Shown in pieces: positions 27,296 to 35,767 of a DNA stretch of 44,279 nucleotides. The translations under genes were made by a program, and so were the position numbers. The stretch is from Planctomycetota bacterium (GTDB taxonomy: Bacteria > Planctomycetota > JAJSAM01). The DNA is taken from assembly GCA_024274785.1 (NCBI GenBank), contig JAJSAM010000070.1, positions 1 to 44,279 of the forward strand, read 5' to 3'. How positions within the stretch are numbered: position 1 is the first letter of the stretch; each line of letters begins with the position of its first letter. The notes beneath the pieces are model-generated. The model searched no databases. It was not told where the DNA came from and worked only from the letters and a program-made list of their open reading frames with translations.

Positions 27296-28144
27296 ATGCT
27301 GCGGCGCATGGATCGCATGCCCCATCAGGACCTGAGCGTCAAGAGCGGAAGACCCGTCCGGCACGGCGTTCTCTCCCCTGACGGTGCGACTTCGGGATCG
27401 ACCCTCTCCGTGATGACGCTGAACGTCCGCCACGGCCGCGGCCTTCTGCAACCGCAGCACTTGCTCCGCCGGGGCGTTTTTCGTCGCAATGCCAGTCGCG
27501 TCGCCCGGTTTCTCCGTGAGCATCCGGCGGACATCATCGCCCTGCAGGAGGTGGATGGGAGGTCGTCCTGGAGCGGCGCCTTCGACCACGCCGGGCACAT
27601 GGCGAGGGAGAGTCGGTGCTCCGAGTACGCCCACGGGATTCACTTCTCGGTCCACCGGCGCCGCATCTTCTTCGAGTACGGCACGGCGCTCTTCTCCCGT
27701 CTTCCGCTGACTGACATCCATTCGTCGTCCTTCAAGGCGCGGCCCCTCGACACCAAGGGATACCTCGTGGCCCGCGTCGTCTTCGCAGGCCGGGAAGTGG
27801 ACATTGTCTCGGTGCATCTCGATGTGGTGCCGCCCTCCCGCAAGCGCCAGGCGGCGGCGATGGTCCGGGAGCTCTCGGCCCGATGCCGCCCGCTCGTGGT
27901 GATGGGGGACATGAACTGCAAGGGCGCGACCGGGCTCTCCGCGGTTCAGGTTCTGAAGAGGGGCCTGGCTCTCCACTCCGCCGATGCCGATTGCGCCAGG
28001 CAGCCGACCTTTCCGACGAAGCGTCCGAAACGCCGCATCGACTGGATCCTGCTCTCCCCGGAGCTGGCCGTCACCCGCTGCCGGATCATCCCGCACGACG
28101 TGACCGATCACCTGGCGGTAGAGGCGGAGCTCAACTGGGCGTAG
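27296..28144 (+). CDS. Endonuclease/exonuclease/phosphatase family protein
   Basis: About 282 residues from the ATG at 27296; an in-frame GTG at 27215 would add 27 residues but lies almost on the start of the divergent gene. The fold's metal and catalytic motifs are all visible: SVMTLNVRHG (Asn), IIALQEVDG (Glu), IVSVHLDVVPPSRK (His), LVVMGDMNCK (Asp and Asn), RRIDWILLS (Asp) and VTDHLAVEAEL (Asp-His). It is a Mg-dependent phosphodiesterase or phosphomonoesterase of the DNase I/sphingomyelinase/inositol phosphatase group; the substrate is open. No signal peptide. Its last 14 bp overlap the convergent methyltransferase gene. Confidence 0.85.
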   Translation: MLRRMDRMPHQDLSVKSGRPVRHGVLSPDGATSGSTLSVMTLNVRHGRGLLQPQHLLRRGVFRRNASRVARFLREHPADIIALQEVDGRSSWSGAFDHAGHMARESRCSEYAHGIHFSVHRRRIFFEYGTALFSRLPLTDIHSSSFKARPLDTKGYLVARVVFAGREVDIVSVHLDVVPPSRKRQAAAMVRELSARCRPLVVMGDMNCKGATGLSAVQVLKRGLALHSADADCARQPTFPTKRPKRRIDWILLSPELAVTRCRIIPHDVTDHLAVEAELNWA

Positions 28145-28919
28145 CCACGAAGCAGAGCATCCGCTCTTCCCCGTCGTCCTCCCGATCCTCGTATCCGACG
28201 TGAAGGCGGGCGGTGAGACCGGCAGCCCCAAACAGAGGGAAGTAGTCTTCGGGGGCGAGCAGGAGCGAGGTGAAGGGCAGGGTCTCGGTATCCTCCGCTC
28301 CATCGGGGTGGACGGAGTGGTAGATCATCACTCCCTCGAGCCGCATCTCCTCCCGATGCACCCGGATGCGGATTCGGCGGCGGACCTCCGCGCCGGTGGT
28401 GGGATCGACCAGGGGCTCCGACCACGGCCACTCCTGCTCGCCACCGGGATAGGAGGCGGGGGCGAAACGCCGCTCGGTCAGGAGTAACACACCATCTCCG
28501 GCGAGATGCCGGCGGATGCAGAACAGGCAGGCTTCGAGTTCCTGGTGGGTGCCGAGCTCGCGAAAGGAATTGTCCGCAAGCACGATCAGCGGAAACTGCC
28601 GGCCGAGGTCGAAATCGGCCATGTCGCCGGTGATCAGGGTTACGCGCTCCGCGGTTTCGGGGGGAAGCCGCTCGAGCCTCTCCCGGGCGAGAGTGAGCAT
28701 GCCGCCGGAGAGATCGATGCCGATGCACTCGTACCCCGCTCCGGCGAATTCGGAGAGCAGGCTTCCCGTACCGCAGGCGAGTTCGAGGATCGGTCCGCCG
28801 GTCCGGGCGGCGTGGCCCAGATACCAGCGAATCGCCACGGCCGAGGGCGGATTGTGCTGGGCGTAGTCCCAGCCGAACAGCTCATACCGCTTGAGGTGGT
28901 CCATGGCCGACGCCATCAT
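28131..28919 (-). CDS. Class I SAM-dependent methyltransferase
   Basis: 262 residues. Motif I is ILELACGTGSLLSEFA, motif II CIGIDLSGGMLTLARERL, then LITGDMADFDLGRQF and the motif IV-like LIVLADNSFREL. It binds S-adenosylmethionine and methylates an unknown small molecule; the second half (TLPFTSLLLAPEDYFPLFGAAG) is like many ubiE/DUF-type enzymes. It lies 5 bp downstream of the response regulator and may be transcribed with it, though a functional link is not evident. Confidence 0.85.
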   Translation of the reverse strand: MMASAMDHLKRYELFGWDYAQHNPPSAVAIRWYLGHAARTGGPILELACGTGSLLSEFAGAGYECIGIDLSGGMLTLARERLERLPPETAERVTLITGDMADFDLGRQFPLIVLADNSFRELGTHQELEACLFCIRRHLAGDGVLLLTERRFAPASYPGGEQEWPWSEPLVDPTTGAEVRRRIRIRVHREEMRLEGVMIYHSVHPDGAEDTETLPFTSLLLAPEDYFPLFGAAGLTARLHVGYEDREDDGEERMLCFVATPS

Positions 28920-28924
28920 ACGGG

Positions 28925-29605
28925 CTAAGGCTCGAACTTATACCCGATGCCTCGCACCGTCAGGATGTGGTCCGGTTCCTGCGCGTCGTGCTCCACCTTC
29001 TGGCGGAGTTTCTGGATGAAGTTGTCGATCGTGCGGGGGGTGCCGTAGTAGTCGTAGCCCCAGACCTTGTTCAGGATCTGGTCCCGGGAGAGCACCCGGC
29101 CGCGGTTGCGGATCAGAAAGCGCAGCAGGTCGAACTCCTTCGGCGTGCATTCCAGCGGCTCGCCCTTCTGCCGGAGCACCCGGCCGGAGTAGTCCACCTC
29201 GATATCGCCGAAGAGGAAGGGCGCGTCCTCGCCCTCGAGTGCGCGGGTCCGCCGGAGCGCCGCCTTCACCCGGGCGATCAGCTCCTTCACCGAGAAGGGC
29301 TTGGTGATGTAGTCGTCCGCGCCGAGGTCGAGCCCCATGATCTTGTCGATCTCCTGGTCTTTCGCGGAGAGGATCAGGATGGGGACGGTGGGCTCATGCT
29401 TGCGCACACTGCGGCAGATTTCGAATCCATTCACCTCGGGCAGCATGATGTCGAGGAGGATCAGGTCCGGCCTGGCGTCGAAGGCCATCGTGAGACCCCG
29501 TTCCCCGTCCTCCGCCACGAGCACGGTGTAGCCCTCGAATTCCAGGTTCTTCTTCAGGCCGAGCAGGATCGACGGGTCGTCTTCGATGACCAGGATGGTC
29601 TCCAC
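28925..29605 (-). CDS. OmpR/PhoB-family response regulator
   Basis: 226 residues. The receiver domain has an acidic pocket (VIEDDPS), the phosphoacceptor Asp52 in LILLDIMLPEVNG and Lys in LILSAKDQE. The winged helix C-terminus has LECTPKEFDLLRFLIRNRG, RDQILNKVWGYDYYGTPRTI and a final ILTVRGIGYKFEP. It binds DNA as a dimer when phosphorylated by its partner kinase, which lies 2 bp upstream in the same operon. The target genes cannot be told from this window. Confidence 0.95.
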   Translation of the reverse strand: METILVIEDDPSILLGLKKNLEFEGYTVLVAEDGERGLTMAFDARPDLILLDIMLPEVNGFEICRSVRKHEPTVPILILSAKDQEIDKIMGLDLGADDYITKPFSVKELIARVKAALRRTRALEGEDAPFLFGDIEVDYSGRVLRQKGEPLECTPKEFDLLRFLIRNRGRVLSRDQILNKVWGYDYYGTPRTIDNFIQKLRQKVEHDAQEPDHILTVRGIGYKFEP

Positions 29606-29607
29606 TG

Positions 29608-31716
29608 CTACCCCCTCGCTTCTTTCAACGGCAGCGTCACGGTGAAGGTGCTGCCCTGCCCCTTTCCGCTCCTGACGCGGATCTTGCCCTTGTGGGCCCG
29701 GACGATCTGGTGGACGAGGGCCAGACCGAGCCCCGATCCTTCCACCCGGCGTGCCAGACTCTCATCCGCCCGGTAGAACTTCTCGAACACGCGCTTTTGA
29801 TCCTCTTCCGAGATTCCAATGCCATCGTCTTCCACGATGATCGTCACGACCCCGCCACGGGCCGCGACCGTCAACGTGATGTTTTTCCCCCCGTACTTGA
29901 AGGCGTTGCCGAGCAAGTTCAGCAGCACCTCCTGCAGGGCGCCCTGGTCGAGCATGGTGGCGGGGAGATCGTCCGGGATGGAAACCTGCAGCTCCGCCGC
30001 ACCTTCGCCCATGCGCAGGCGGAAGAGTTCGGCGGTGTCCCGGGCCAGCCGGCCGAGGTTCGTCGGGGCGAGTTTGAGGACATCCGACTTCTTGCCCTCG
30101 AAGCGGGCGAGGTCGAGGACCCGCTGGATGAGGCCCGTCAGCCGGTCGGCCTCGCGGGAGATGATGCCCAGGTATTCGCGGCGCTCCGCGTCATCCTTCA
30201 CGCGGCCCTCTTCGAGCATCTCCACGAACATCCGGATCGAAGTCAGCGGCGTCTTCAGTTCGTGCGTGACGTTACTGAGGAAGTCGGACTTCAGCTTGGC
30301 GACCTTGAGCTCACCGGCCACGGTCCGGCCCACGAACCACCCCGCCGCGAGGATTCCGGTGATGGAGGCGATCATGATCCACTGGTGCAGCCGGCGGGTA
30401 GACTCGGTCTGGCGGCTGAGCAGGTCGGGGTCCTCGAGGAACACCACCGGGTGATAGAAGGGGAGGGCGTCGCCGAGCGTGTCCTTCGCGAGTTCCGGGC
30501 CCCGGGGACCGGTGGCGCCGGCCACCAGTTCGCCTTCCGCATCGAGGACGCTCGTGGCGACGCCGGGCGGCAGTGGCAGGTCGGCGATGAGGGAGGGGAG
30601 CAGATCGCGGCGGACGTGGGCGAGGTCCATCTCGAGAGCGACGACCGCGGTCCGGTTTCCGGCACGGTCCTCAATCGGGATGAGGAAGGTCTCCCGCGGC
30701 CCCCCGAGCGCGACCTTGTAGATCCGCCCTCCGTCCGAGAGTCCCGAGAGCACGCGGCGAACCCCAGCCACGAAAAGCTCCCGGAAGGCGATGACCGACT
30801 TCTCGATCCTGGCGAGTTCCGCCAGCCCATCGTCCAGGCGGACGCGCTCGGCCACGGGAATTGCCGCCGCGCCCTCCTCGGCGACTCGCCTGAGCCTCTG
30901 GATCTCGAAGTTCGCCCGGCCCTCCGGCATCTGGAAGCGGTTCACGAGCAGGATCCGCCGCAGGTCGAGCACGTCGGCGACGAAGTCCTCCGGAGCAGCT
31001 TTGTTCTCCTGGAGAAGCTCGAGCCTCACCAGAGCACGCTGCCTGGCCGCGGCCGGACCGAGGAGGAGCCCGACCTCGTCTCGCGCCAGGGGGAACTCGC
31101 GAACGATGCGATCGTAGGCCGCGGCGGCCTCGACTTCCCGGTCGGCCTGGCGAAGCAGGAGTGCCAGGAGCAGGAGGCCCTCGGCCTGGGTCGGGGCATC
31201 CATGCCGGCGAGTTTTTCGCGCAGCAGGTCAATGGCCGGTTCGACGCCGTTGCGCCGGGCCAACTCCTCCACCTCCTCGATCAGCCCCACGTCGTCCGAG
31301 CCGCCGGGAGTCGGTGCGTCGGCGCCCACCGGCCAGACCAGCTCCTGCTCCGTGTTGCGCCAGGCGCCGTCTGAGGTGATCAGGAAGAGTCGCGGGTAGA
31401 TCATCCCGGCGCCGGCGATTTCCCGCAGCACCCGGCCGAGCATCGGATCGCTCGACGGCACCTCGATGGTGAGCGGCGAGAGCGCCTCGACCGCCCGCGC
31501 CTCTTCCGCCTCGATCCGACCGTTCACCTCGGAGACCAGGTAACGATCGAGGACGCGTTCGCAGATCTCCCGCGTGCTCTTCTCCCCCTCGGCCTCCTGC
31601 CCGGAGAGCGCGGCCAGTCCGAAACCGGACAGCACCAGCACCTGGAGGAGGACCGTCAACGAGACGACCACCAGGACACGGGACTCACGGGGAACTTTGC
31701 GCAGTGACGAGAACAT
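29608..31716 (-). CDS. Membrane sensor histidine kinase
   Basis: 702 residues. One membrane segment at about 14-36 and another at about 440-460 enclose a large periplasmic sensor region of some 400 residues, longer than usual. It includes a helical first half and a LIPIEDRAGNRTAVVALEM segment like a Cache/PAS-type domain. The cytoplasmic part has the H-box SNVTHELKTPLTSIRM (about 480), N-box LLNLLGNAFKYGG, G1 VEDDGIGI, F-box FEKFYRADES and G2 GSGLGLALVHQI. No HAMP domain is obvious. It should autophosphorylate and pass phosphate to the adjacent regulator; the signal is unknown. Confidence 0.93.
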   Translation of the reverse strand: MFSSLRKVPRESRVLVVVSLTVLLQVLVLSGFGLAALSGQEAEGEKSTREICERVLDRYLVSEVNGRIEAEEARAVEALSPLTIEVPSSDPMLGRVLREIAGAGMIYPRLFLITSDGAWRNTEQELVWPVGADAPTPGGSDDVGLIEEVEELARRNGVEPAIDLLREKLAGMDAPTQAEGLLLLALLLRQADREVEAAAAYDRIVREFPLARDEVGLLLGPAAARQRALVRLELLQENKAAPEDFVADVLDLRRILLVNRFQMPEGRANFEIQRLRRVAEEGAAAIPVAERVRLDDGLAELARIEKSVIAFRELFVAGVRRVLSGLSDGGRIYKVALGGPRETFLIPIEDRAGNRTAVVALEMDLAHVRRDLLPSLIADLPLPPGVATSVLDAEGELVAGATGPRGPELAKDTLGDALPFYHPVVFLEDPDLLSRQTESTRRLHQWIMIASITGILAAGWFVGRTVAGELKVAKLKSDFLSNVTHELKTPLTSIRMFVEMLEEGRVKDDAERREYLGIISREADRLTGLIQRVLDLARFEGKKSDVLKLAPTNLGRLARDTAELFRLRMGEGAAELQVSIPDDLPATMLDQGALQEVLLNLLGNAFKYGGKNITLTVAARGGVVTIIVEDDGIGISEEDQKRVFEKFYRADESLARRVEGSGLGLALVHQIVRAHKGKIRVRSGKGQGSTFTVTLPLKEARG

Positions 31717-31743
31717 GGAGATGGACCCTAAATCTAACAGGAG

Positions 31744-32280
31744 TCAGGAAGACCCTGTACGTGCACTTTCCGGTTCTTCCCGAGAGATCATCGGTGGAGG
31801 AGATCCGCGAAGAGCCGGAGACGCTTTGCGCGGCCCGATGCGACATCGCTCGAGAGGCTCTCCTCGATCAGCCGACTCAGACGTTCTGCGCCGACTGATT
31901 TCTCCTCGGGCTCGAGCCAGGTCAAGCATCGCAATGCAGTCGTCGAGGTCCACTTCCGAAAGTCGGTTGATCTTCAGGAGCAGGAACAGGGTCGCATCGG
32001 GGACGTGGATTACGGCTTCGGGACCCCGATGGACTTCCAGAAGGTTCGGCTCCCAGTCGGGGATGCGCCTGAGGAACAGGGCGCCGGCTTGATTGATCGC
32101 TTCGATGGGCGGGCCGAGTTCCTCCGCAATCTCGAGGAGGAGAAGGGTGTCCCTCATGCCCGCCCTCTCCGGACCGGCCACGTTGATGTCGAGGGTGACC
32201 CGGTGCTCGACACCGCGGAGCGGTAGCACGCAGGCGCCGATGACGACCCAGTCCCTACGGAGCCGCTCGCCGGCGAGCAA
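31744..32280 (-). CDS. Nucleotidyltransferase-fold protein, apparently frameshifted near the 3' end
   Basis: It probably starts at TTG 32280 (GAGGGAG upstream), overlapping the end of the HTH gene. The core WVVIGACVLPLRGVEHRVTLDIN resembles minimal nucleotidyltransferases (GGxxL...R.T.DID), with a DATLFLLLKINRLSEVDLDD segment typical of DUF6036-type proteins. As read, the last 45 residues are arginine-rich junk. If one base of the GGG run at 31908-31910 is removed, the frame continues as KSVGAERLSRLIEESLSSD to a TGA at 31788-31790, which looks like a true C-terminus. So either a recent one-base insertion or a sequencing error. Paired with the HTH gene it resembles toxin-antitoxin-like couples. 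Confidence 0.6.
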   Translation of the reverse strand: MLAGERLRRDWVVIGACVLPLRGVEHRVTLDINVAGPERAGMRDTLLLLEIAEELGPPIEAINQAGALFLRRIPDWEPNLLEVHRGPEAVIHVPDATLFLLLKINRLSEVDLDDCIAMLDLARARGEISRRRTSESADRGEPLERCRIGPRKASPALRGSPPPMISREEPESARTGSS

Positions 32281-32638
32281 CCAGGCACTCCCTCTTCCGG
32301 GCGCGGTCCGGCATGGGCAGCTCTCGATCGACCTCGAGCGCTGCACACTGGATGAGCCTGCGGAGGGTCGCCGGATCGCCTCGGCTCGGCCTTTCCGATC
32401 CGGCGAGCGGCAATCCCAGGGCGATCAGCGCATCCCAATCCGACTCAGCGGGCTCGACCGTTACCTTCAAACCCAGGGGCTCGATCGCACTCCGCAGGGT
32501 TGAAATCGATGGATTGGCCCGACCGGCTTCGATGTTCTGGATCGTCGCCAGGCTCAGGCCGCTCGCAACGGCCAGTTCGGTCTGGCTCAGGCCGATCGAT
32601 CGACGGGTTTCACGGATGAGGGTGCCGCTCAGATTCAT
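32255..32638 (-). CDS. Xre-family HTH regulator, partner of the nucleotidyltransferase gene
   Basis: 127 residues. The N-terminal 60 hold a clear HTH_3 domain (LIRETRRSIGLSQTELAVAS, LSLATIQNIEAGRANPSIS). The rest is a helical extension (ATLRRLIQCAALEVDREL) typical of two-gene HTH/nucleotidyltransferase modules. It overlaps the next gene by 26 bp, which fits strict coupling. The 42-bp gap from birA holds a TTGACA on the minus strand (32668-32673) and a TATATA stretch at the ATG, so the pair may have its own autoregulated promoter, although the spacing is not ideal. Function is inferred from the arrangement. Confidence 0.8.
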   Translation of the reverse strand: MNLSGTLIRETRRSIGLSQTELAVASGLSLATIQNIEAGRANPSISTLRSAIEPLGLKVTVEPAESDWDALIALGLPLAGSERPSRGDPATLRRLIQCAALEVDRELPMPDRARKRECLVARRRAAP

Positions 32639-32680
32639 ATATATCGCTGTGTGCGTATTGTTCCATGTGTCAATGGCTGT

Positions 32681-33676
32681 TCACCTCGACCCCGCGGCGG
32701 GCCTGATGAAGCTGACGTGCTCGGCGGGGATCCAGGCTTCGCATTCGCCATCGGCTTTCAGGAGCACCCCTCGGGACGGATCGAGGTCAGACACCGTGCC
32801 CCGGCACTCCTTCCCCCCACGGGTCAGGACCACCTCTTCGCCGATCAACGAGGAGAGTGGCCGCCACGCGGCGGCGAGCGCTTCCGTGTCTCCCCCGGCG
32901 GTGCGGTCGTACCACTCTTCGAGCGTCGCGAGCAGCGTCGCGAGCACCGCAAGGCGGTCGAACGGCTTCCCGCAAACCAGGCGCAGACTCGTGGCGATAC
33001 CGCGAAGGTCGTCCGGGAAGTCCTCCTCGATCTGGTTGACGTTCAGGCCGATGCCGATGATCCAGGTGGGAGAGTCGCCCGTGTCGATCGCCTCGACGAG
33101 CAAACCCGCCGCCTTTCGTCCGGCGAACAGAAGGTCGTTCGGCCAGCGCAGGCGAGCCGGCTTGCCGGTTCTCTTCATCGCCGCGTGAGCGACGGCGACC
33201 CCGGTCGTGAACTGCAGCACCGCGGTGGTCGGGGGGGGATCCTCGGGCTTGACGATCAGGCTGGCGTAGATCCCCGTCCCGGCCGGTGAGTGCCACACCC
33301 GTCCCCGGCGTCCGCGTCCGCGGCTCTGGCGTTCCGCGAGCACGAGCGTCCCCGACGGTGCGCCCTCCCGGGCCAGGTCCTTCGCGATGTCGTTGGTGGA
33401 TTCGCAGGAGTCGACGCTGACCACCTTCCTGCCCATCCATTTCGTGGTCAGGCGGCGCTTTACCTCGTGGGCGTAGAGCAGGTCGGGGGACTTCAGGAGG
33501 CGGAGCGCGGCTGATCCGTGCGGATGGATGCGCTCGATCACGTAGCCGCCCCGGCGCAGGCCGTCCACGCGGCTCATGAGTTCGTCGGTGTCGAAGCCAC
33601 GGGTGGCGGCGAGGGCATCGACCTCTACCGGAAGGCCACCCGCGTCCACCAGCCGCTGCAGCAGCTCAAGATCCAT
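32681..33676 (-). CDS. birA: Biotin--[acetyl-CoA-carboxylase] ligase, with N-terminal HTH-like domain
   Basis: 331 residues. About 70 N-terminal residues form a winged-helix-like domain (VDALAATRGFDTDELMSRVDGLRR), so it may also act as a biotin repressor. The catalytic domain has VDSCESTNDIAK, the biotinoyl-AMP loop SRGRGRRGRVW (about 118-128), LRWPNDLLFAGRKAAGLL and GIGLNVNQ, and ends with an SH3-like domain (GTVSDLDPSRGVLLKADG). It attaches biotin to carboxylases. It lies 6 bp after nadC. The DNA-binding role depends on the HTH domain being functional, which I cannot test. Confidence 0.95.
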   Translation of the reverse strand: MDLELLQRLVDAGGLPVEVDALAATRGFDTDELMSRVDGLRRGGYVIERIHPHGSAALRLLKSPDLLYAHEVKRRLTTKWMGRKVVSVDSCESTNDIAKDLAREGAPSGTLVLAERQSRGRGRRGRVWHSPAGTGIYASLIVKPEDPPPTTAVLQFTTGVAVAHAAMKRTGKPARLRWPNDLLFAGRKAAGLLVEAIDTGDSPTWIIGIGLNVNQIEEDFPDDLRGIATSLRLVCGKPFDRLAVLATLLATLEEWYDRTAGGDTEALAAAWRPLSSLIGEEVVLTRGGKECRGTVSDLDPSRGVLLKADGECEAWIPAEHVSFIRPAAGSR

Positions 33677-33682
33677 GGTGGA

Positions 33683-34582
33683 CTAGTCAACCACGATCCT
33701 CATCGACAGGTCCAGCGCGGGCGCGGAATGGGTCAGCGCGCCGACGGAGATACGATCCACTCCGGTGGCCGCGACCTCGGCGACGTTCTCGAGGTTGACC
33801 CCGCCGGAGGCCTCGATCTCGGGCCGTCCCTCCCCTGGCCAGTCGTCGCGGATGCGCACCGCCAGCGCGAGATCCTCCAGGTTGAAGTTGTCGCAGAGGA
33901 CGTAGGCGGGGTGCGCCTCGAGGGCGATGTGCAGTTCGGAGAGATTGGTGACCTCGATGCCGACGACGGTCCCCGGCTCCACGGTTTTCATGAGAAGCCG
34001 GATGGCGCCGGCGAAGTTGCTCGCGGCCCCCGACGCACGGGCGGCGTGGATGTGGTTCTCCTTCACCAGCACCTGGTCCGAGAGACCCATGCGGTGGTTC
34101 GTCCCGCCGCCCATCCGCACCGCGTACTTCTCGAGGCCGCGATAGAGGGGCGTCGTCTTGCGCGTGTCGAGGATCCGGGCGCGCGAGCCCTTGGCTCCAT
34201 CGACGAACCGGCCGGTCATCGTTGCAATCCCGGAGAGTCGGGCGAGCAGGTTCAGCGCGGTCCGCTCTCCGTGCAGGAGCGCTCGCAGCGGCCCCCTGAT
34301 CCGGCCGACGAGCGTCCCCGGAGTCACGGTGGACCCGTCGTTGACGATCTCTTCGTAGTCCGCCCCGGCCTGGTGGAACACCTCGGTGGCGATGAACCCC
34401 CCGGCTACGATCCCGTGTGCCTTGGCCTTGATCTCCGCACGTCCGGGGCCGTCGACAGGCACCAGGGCCGCGGTGGTGAGGTCGGACGTGGCTTCCGTCG
34501 CCGGTTCGGAAGTTCCGAGGTCCTCGGCGAGCGCGCCACGCACCAGTTTCGAGAGGAGTTCCGCTTCGATTGGCAGGTTCAT
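33683..34582 (-). CDS. nadC: Nicotinate-nucleotide pyrophosphorylase (carboxylating)
   Basis: 299 residues. It has the quinolinate phosphoribosyltransferase set: LLHGERTALNLLARLSGIAT, ILDTRKTTPLYRGLEKYAV, RMGGGTNHRMGLSDQVLVKE, GIEVTNLSEL, YVLCDNFNLEDL and EASGGVNLENV. It converts quinolinate and PRPP to nicotinate mononucleotide in de novo NAD synthesis. nadA and nadB are not in the window. It sits between the ComEA-like gene (3-bp gap) and birA (6-bp gap); nadC-birA linkage is common. Confidence 0.97.
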   Translation of the reverse strand: MNLPIEAELLSKLVRGALAEDLGTSEPATEATSDLTTAALVPVDGPGRAEIKAKAHGIVAGGFIATEVFHQAGADYEEIVNDGSTVTPGTLVGRIRGPLRALLHGERTALNLLARLSGIATMTGRFVDGAKGSRARILDTRKTTPLYRGLEKYAVRMGGGTNHRMGLSDQVLVKENHIHAARASGAASNFAGAIRLLMKTVEPGTVVGIEVTNLSELHIALEAHPAYVLCDNFNLEDLALAVRIRDDWPGEGRPEIEASGGVNLENVAEVAATGVDRISVGALTHSAPALDLSMRIVVD

Positions 34583-34585
34583 GCC

Positions 34586-34906
34586 CTACTCCAGGCTCAA
34601 GTGGTTTCGGATGCCGTCGACGGTCACCGGGCCGATCCCGTGCACGCGCGTCAGTTCCTCCGGAGACGAGAACGGACCATGCTCGGCCCGATCCCGGACG
34701 ATCTCCCTGGCTCGGGCTTCACCGATTCCCGGGAGGTTCACCAATTCCGTCCAGTCCACCCGGTTCAGCTCCACCCGGTACGGTGGAATCACCGGCGCCG
34801 GCGGAACCGGCAGCAACTCCGGAAGCATCCGGTATCCCCAAAGGAGGAGCACTGCGGAGACGAGGAGAATCTCCGCCATTCGGACATGTGGAGCGGCCTT
34901 GGTCAT
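34586..34906 (-). CDS. ComEA-like helix-hairpin-helix protein
   Basis: 106 residues from an ATG at 34906; the frame is open further upstream but that part is antisense to the nucleotidyltransferase gene. One N-terminal membrane segment (about 10-28, MAEILLVSAVLLLWGYRML) and a proline-rich linker lead to a ComEA-type double helix-hairpin-helix: ELVNLPGIGEARAREIV and LTRVHGIGPVTVDGI. Such proteins bind double-stranded DNA without sequence specificity, in competence systems at the cell surface. No comEC is nearby, so a role in DNA uptake is possible but not shown. It leads the ComEA-nadC-birA run. Confidence 0.88.
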   Translation of the reverse strand: MTKAAPHVRMAEILLVSAVLLLWGYRMLPELLPVPPAPVIPPYRVELNRVDWTELVNLPGIGEARAREIVRDRAEHGPFSSPEELTRVHGIGPVTVDGIRNHLSLE

Positions 34907-35048
34907 GCTGGATCCATCTCCGGAAGCTCGGAACCCGAAGATTGTATCCGAGGGGTGTGCCGTCGGGGAGGGGCATACCGAGGCCGCGCCGGCTGCTGCG
35001 GCGTGCGGGGGGCTTCGAGGCTCGGCACCCTGCTTGCGGAGTATTACA

Positions 35049-35522
35049 ATGCGGCTGATGGATCTCCACCGCGAACTCACCCTGTTGGTCGATGCCCTCG
35101 AGGACATCGGGGCCGAGTACGCTCTGTGCGGCGGCCTGGCGCTCGCCGTCCACGGACATCCTCGTTTCACGAAGGACATAGATCTTCTGGTTCCCAGGGC
35201 CGCCATGGAGCAGGTCGTGGCGCAGGCCCGGAACCTCGGGTACATCATCGACGCTGGGCTGATCCCCTTCGATTCCATGGGGCCCGGAGCTCGCGAGGTC
35301 AGGCGACTGAGCAAAGTTGAGGGCAAGGAGATGCTCACTCTCGACCTTCTCGTTCTTCCCCCGTTCCTCGACAGGGTCTGGGCGGAGCGGGAGGAGTTCG
35401 AGTGGGAGGGCCGGATCCTGAGAGTGGTTTCAAGGCGGGGACTCGCCGAGATGAAGCGGATTGCCGGCAGGACCCAGGACCTGGCGGATCTCGAGGTTCT
35501 CGAAGGGGATGCCGATGACTGA
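35049..35522 (+). CDS. Nucleotidyltransferase-superfamily protein (DUF6036/AbiEii-like)
   Basis: 157 residues from the ATG at 35049 (GGAG eight bases upstream); an ATG three codons later is an alternative. The glycine motif ALCGGLALAVHGHPRF is followed by TKDIDLLVPRAAM, with the DxD metal site. The tail VVSRRGLAEMKRIAGRTQDLADLEVL is typical of the family (a conserved Lys and a D/R-rich end). These small proteins usually come with a short partner gene and are thought to behave like toxin-antitoxin or abortive-infection modules; the function here is not established. The stop overlaps the small partner's start. Confidence 0.82.
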   Translation: MRLMDLHRELTLLVDALEDIGAEYALCGGLALAVHGHPRFTKDIDLLVPRAAMEQVVAQARNLGYIIDAGLIPFDSMGPGAREVRRLSKVEGKEMLTLDLLVLPPFLDRVWAEREEFEWEGRILRVVSRRGLAEMKRIAGRTQDLADLEVLEGDADD

Positions 35523-35670
35523 GGGAACCCGGCCTGAATCCGCTCCGGACATGTCCCCGGATGCCATCGCTTTGCGTCTACGGGAGGTCGCAAGTCTGTA
35601 CAAGCTCGGCATCTCACTCCTCCAATGCCGTCGGGTTAGGGATCGACCACCCGAGGCTCCTGAGACGTGA
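35509..35670 (+). CDS. Small partner of the nucleotidyltransferase, possibly frameshifted
   Basis: 53 residues from ATG 35509 (a second ATG at 35515 overlaps the preceding stop as ATGACTGA). The helix DAIALRLREVASLYKLGISLL is like the short partners of DUF6036-type proteins, which are usually about 70-90 residues. Here the frame stops soon after RVRDRPPEAPET. A one-base shift near 35668 would continue as VRKLYGRCWWTGG, so the gene may be truncated by a frameshift. Its role is unknown; the tight overlap argues for co-translation with the upstream gene. Confidence 0.6.
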   Translation: MPMTEGTRPESAPDMSPDAIALRLREVASLYKLGISLLQCRRVRDRPPEAPET

Positions 35671-35767
35671 GAAAGCTGTATGGCCGCTGCTGGTGGACGG
35701 GCGGGGTCCGGGCGGGTCTGGAGAAAGTTCCCCTCCCGATAGCTCGCGGAGTACATACGAGTTGTCC

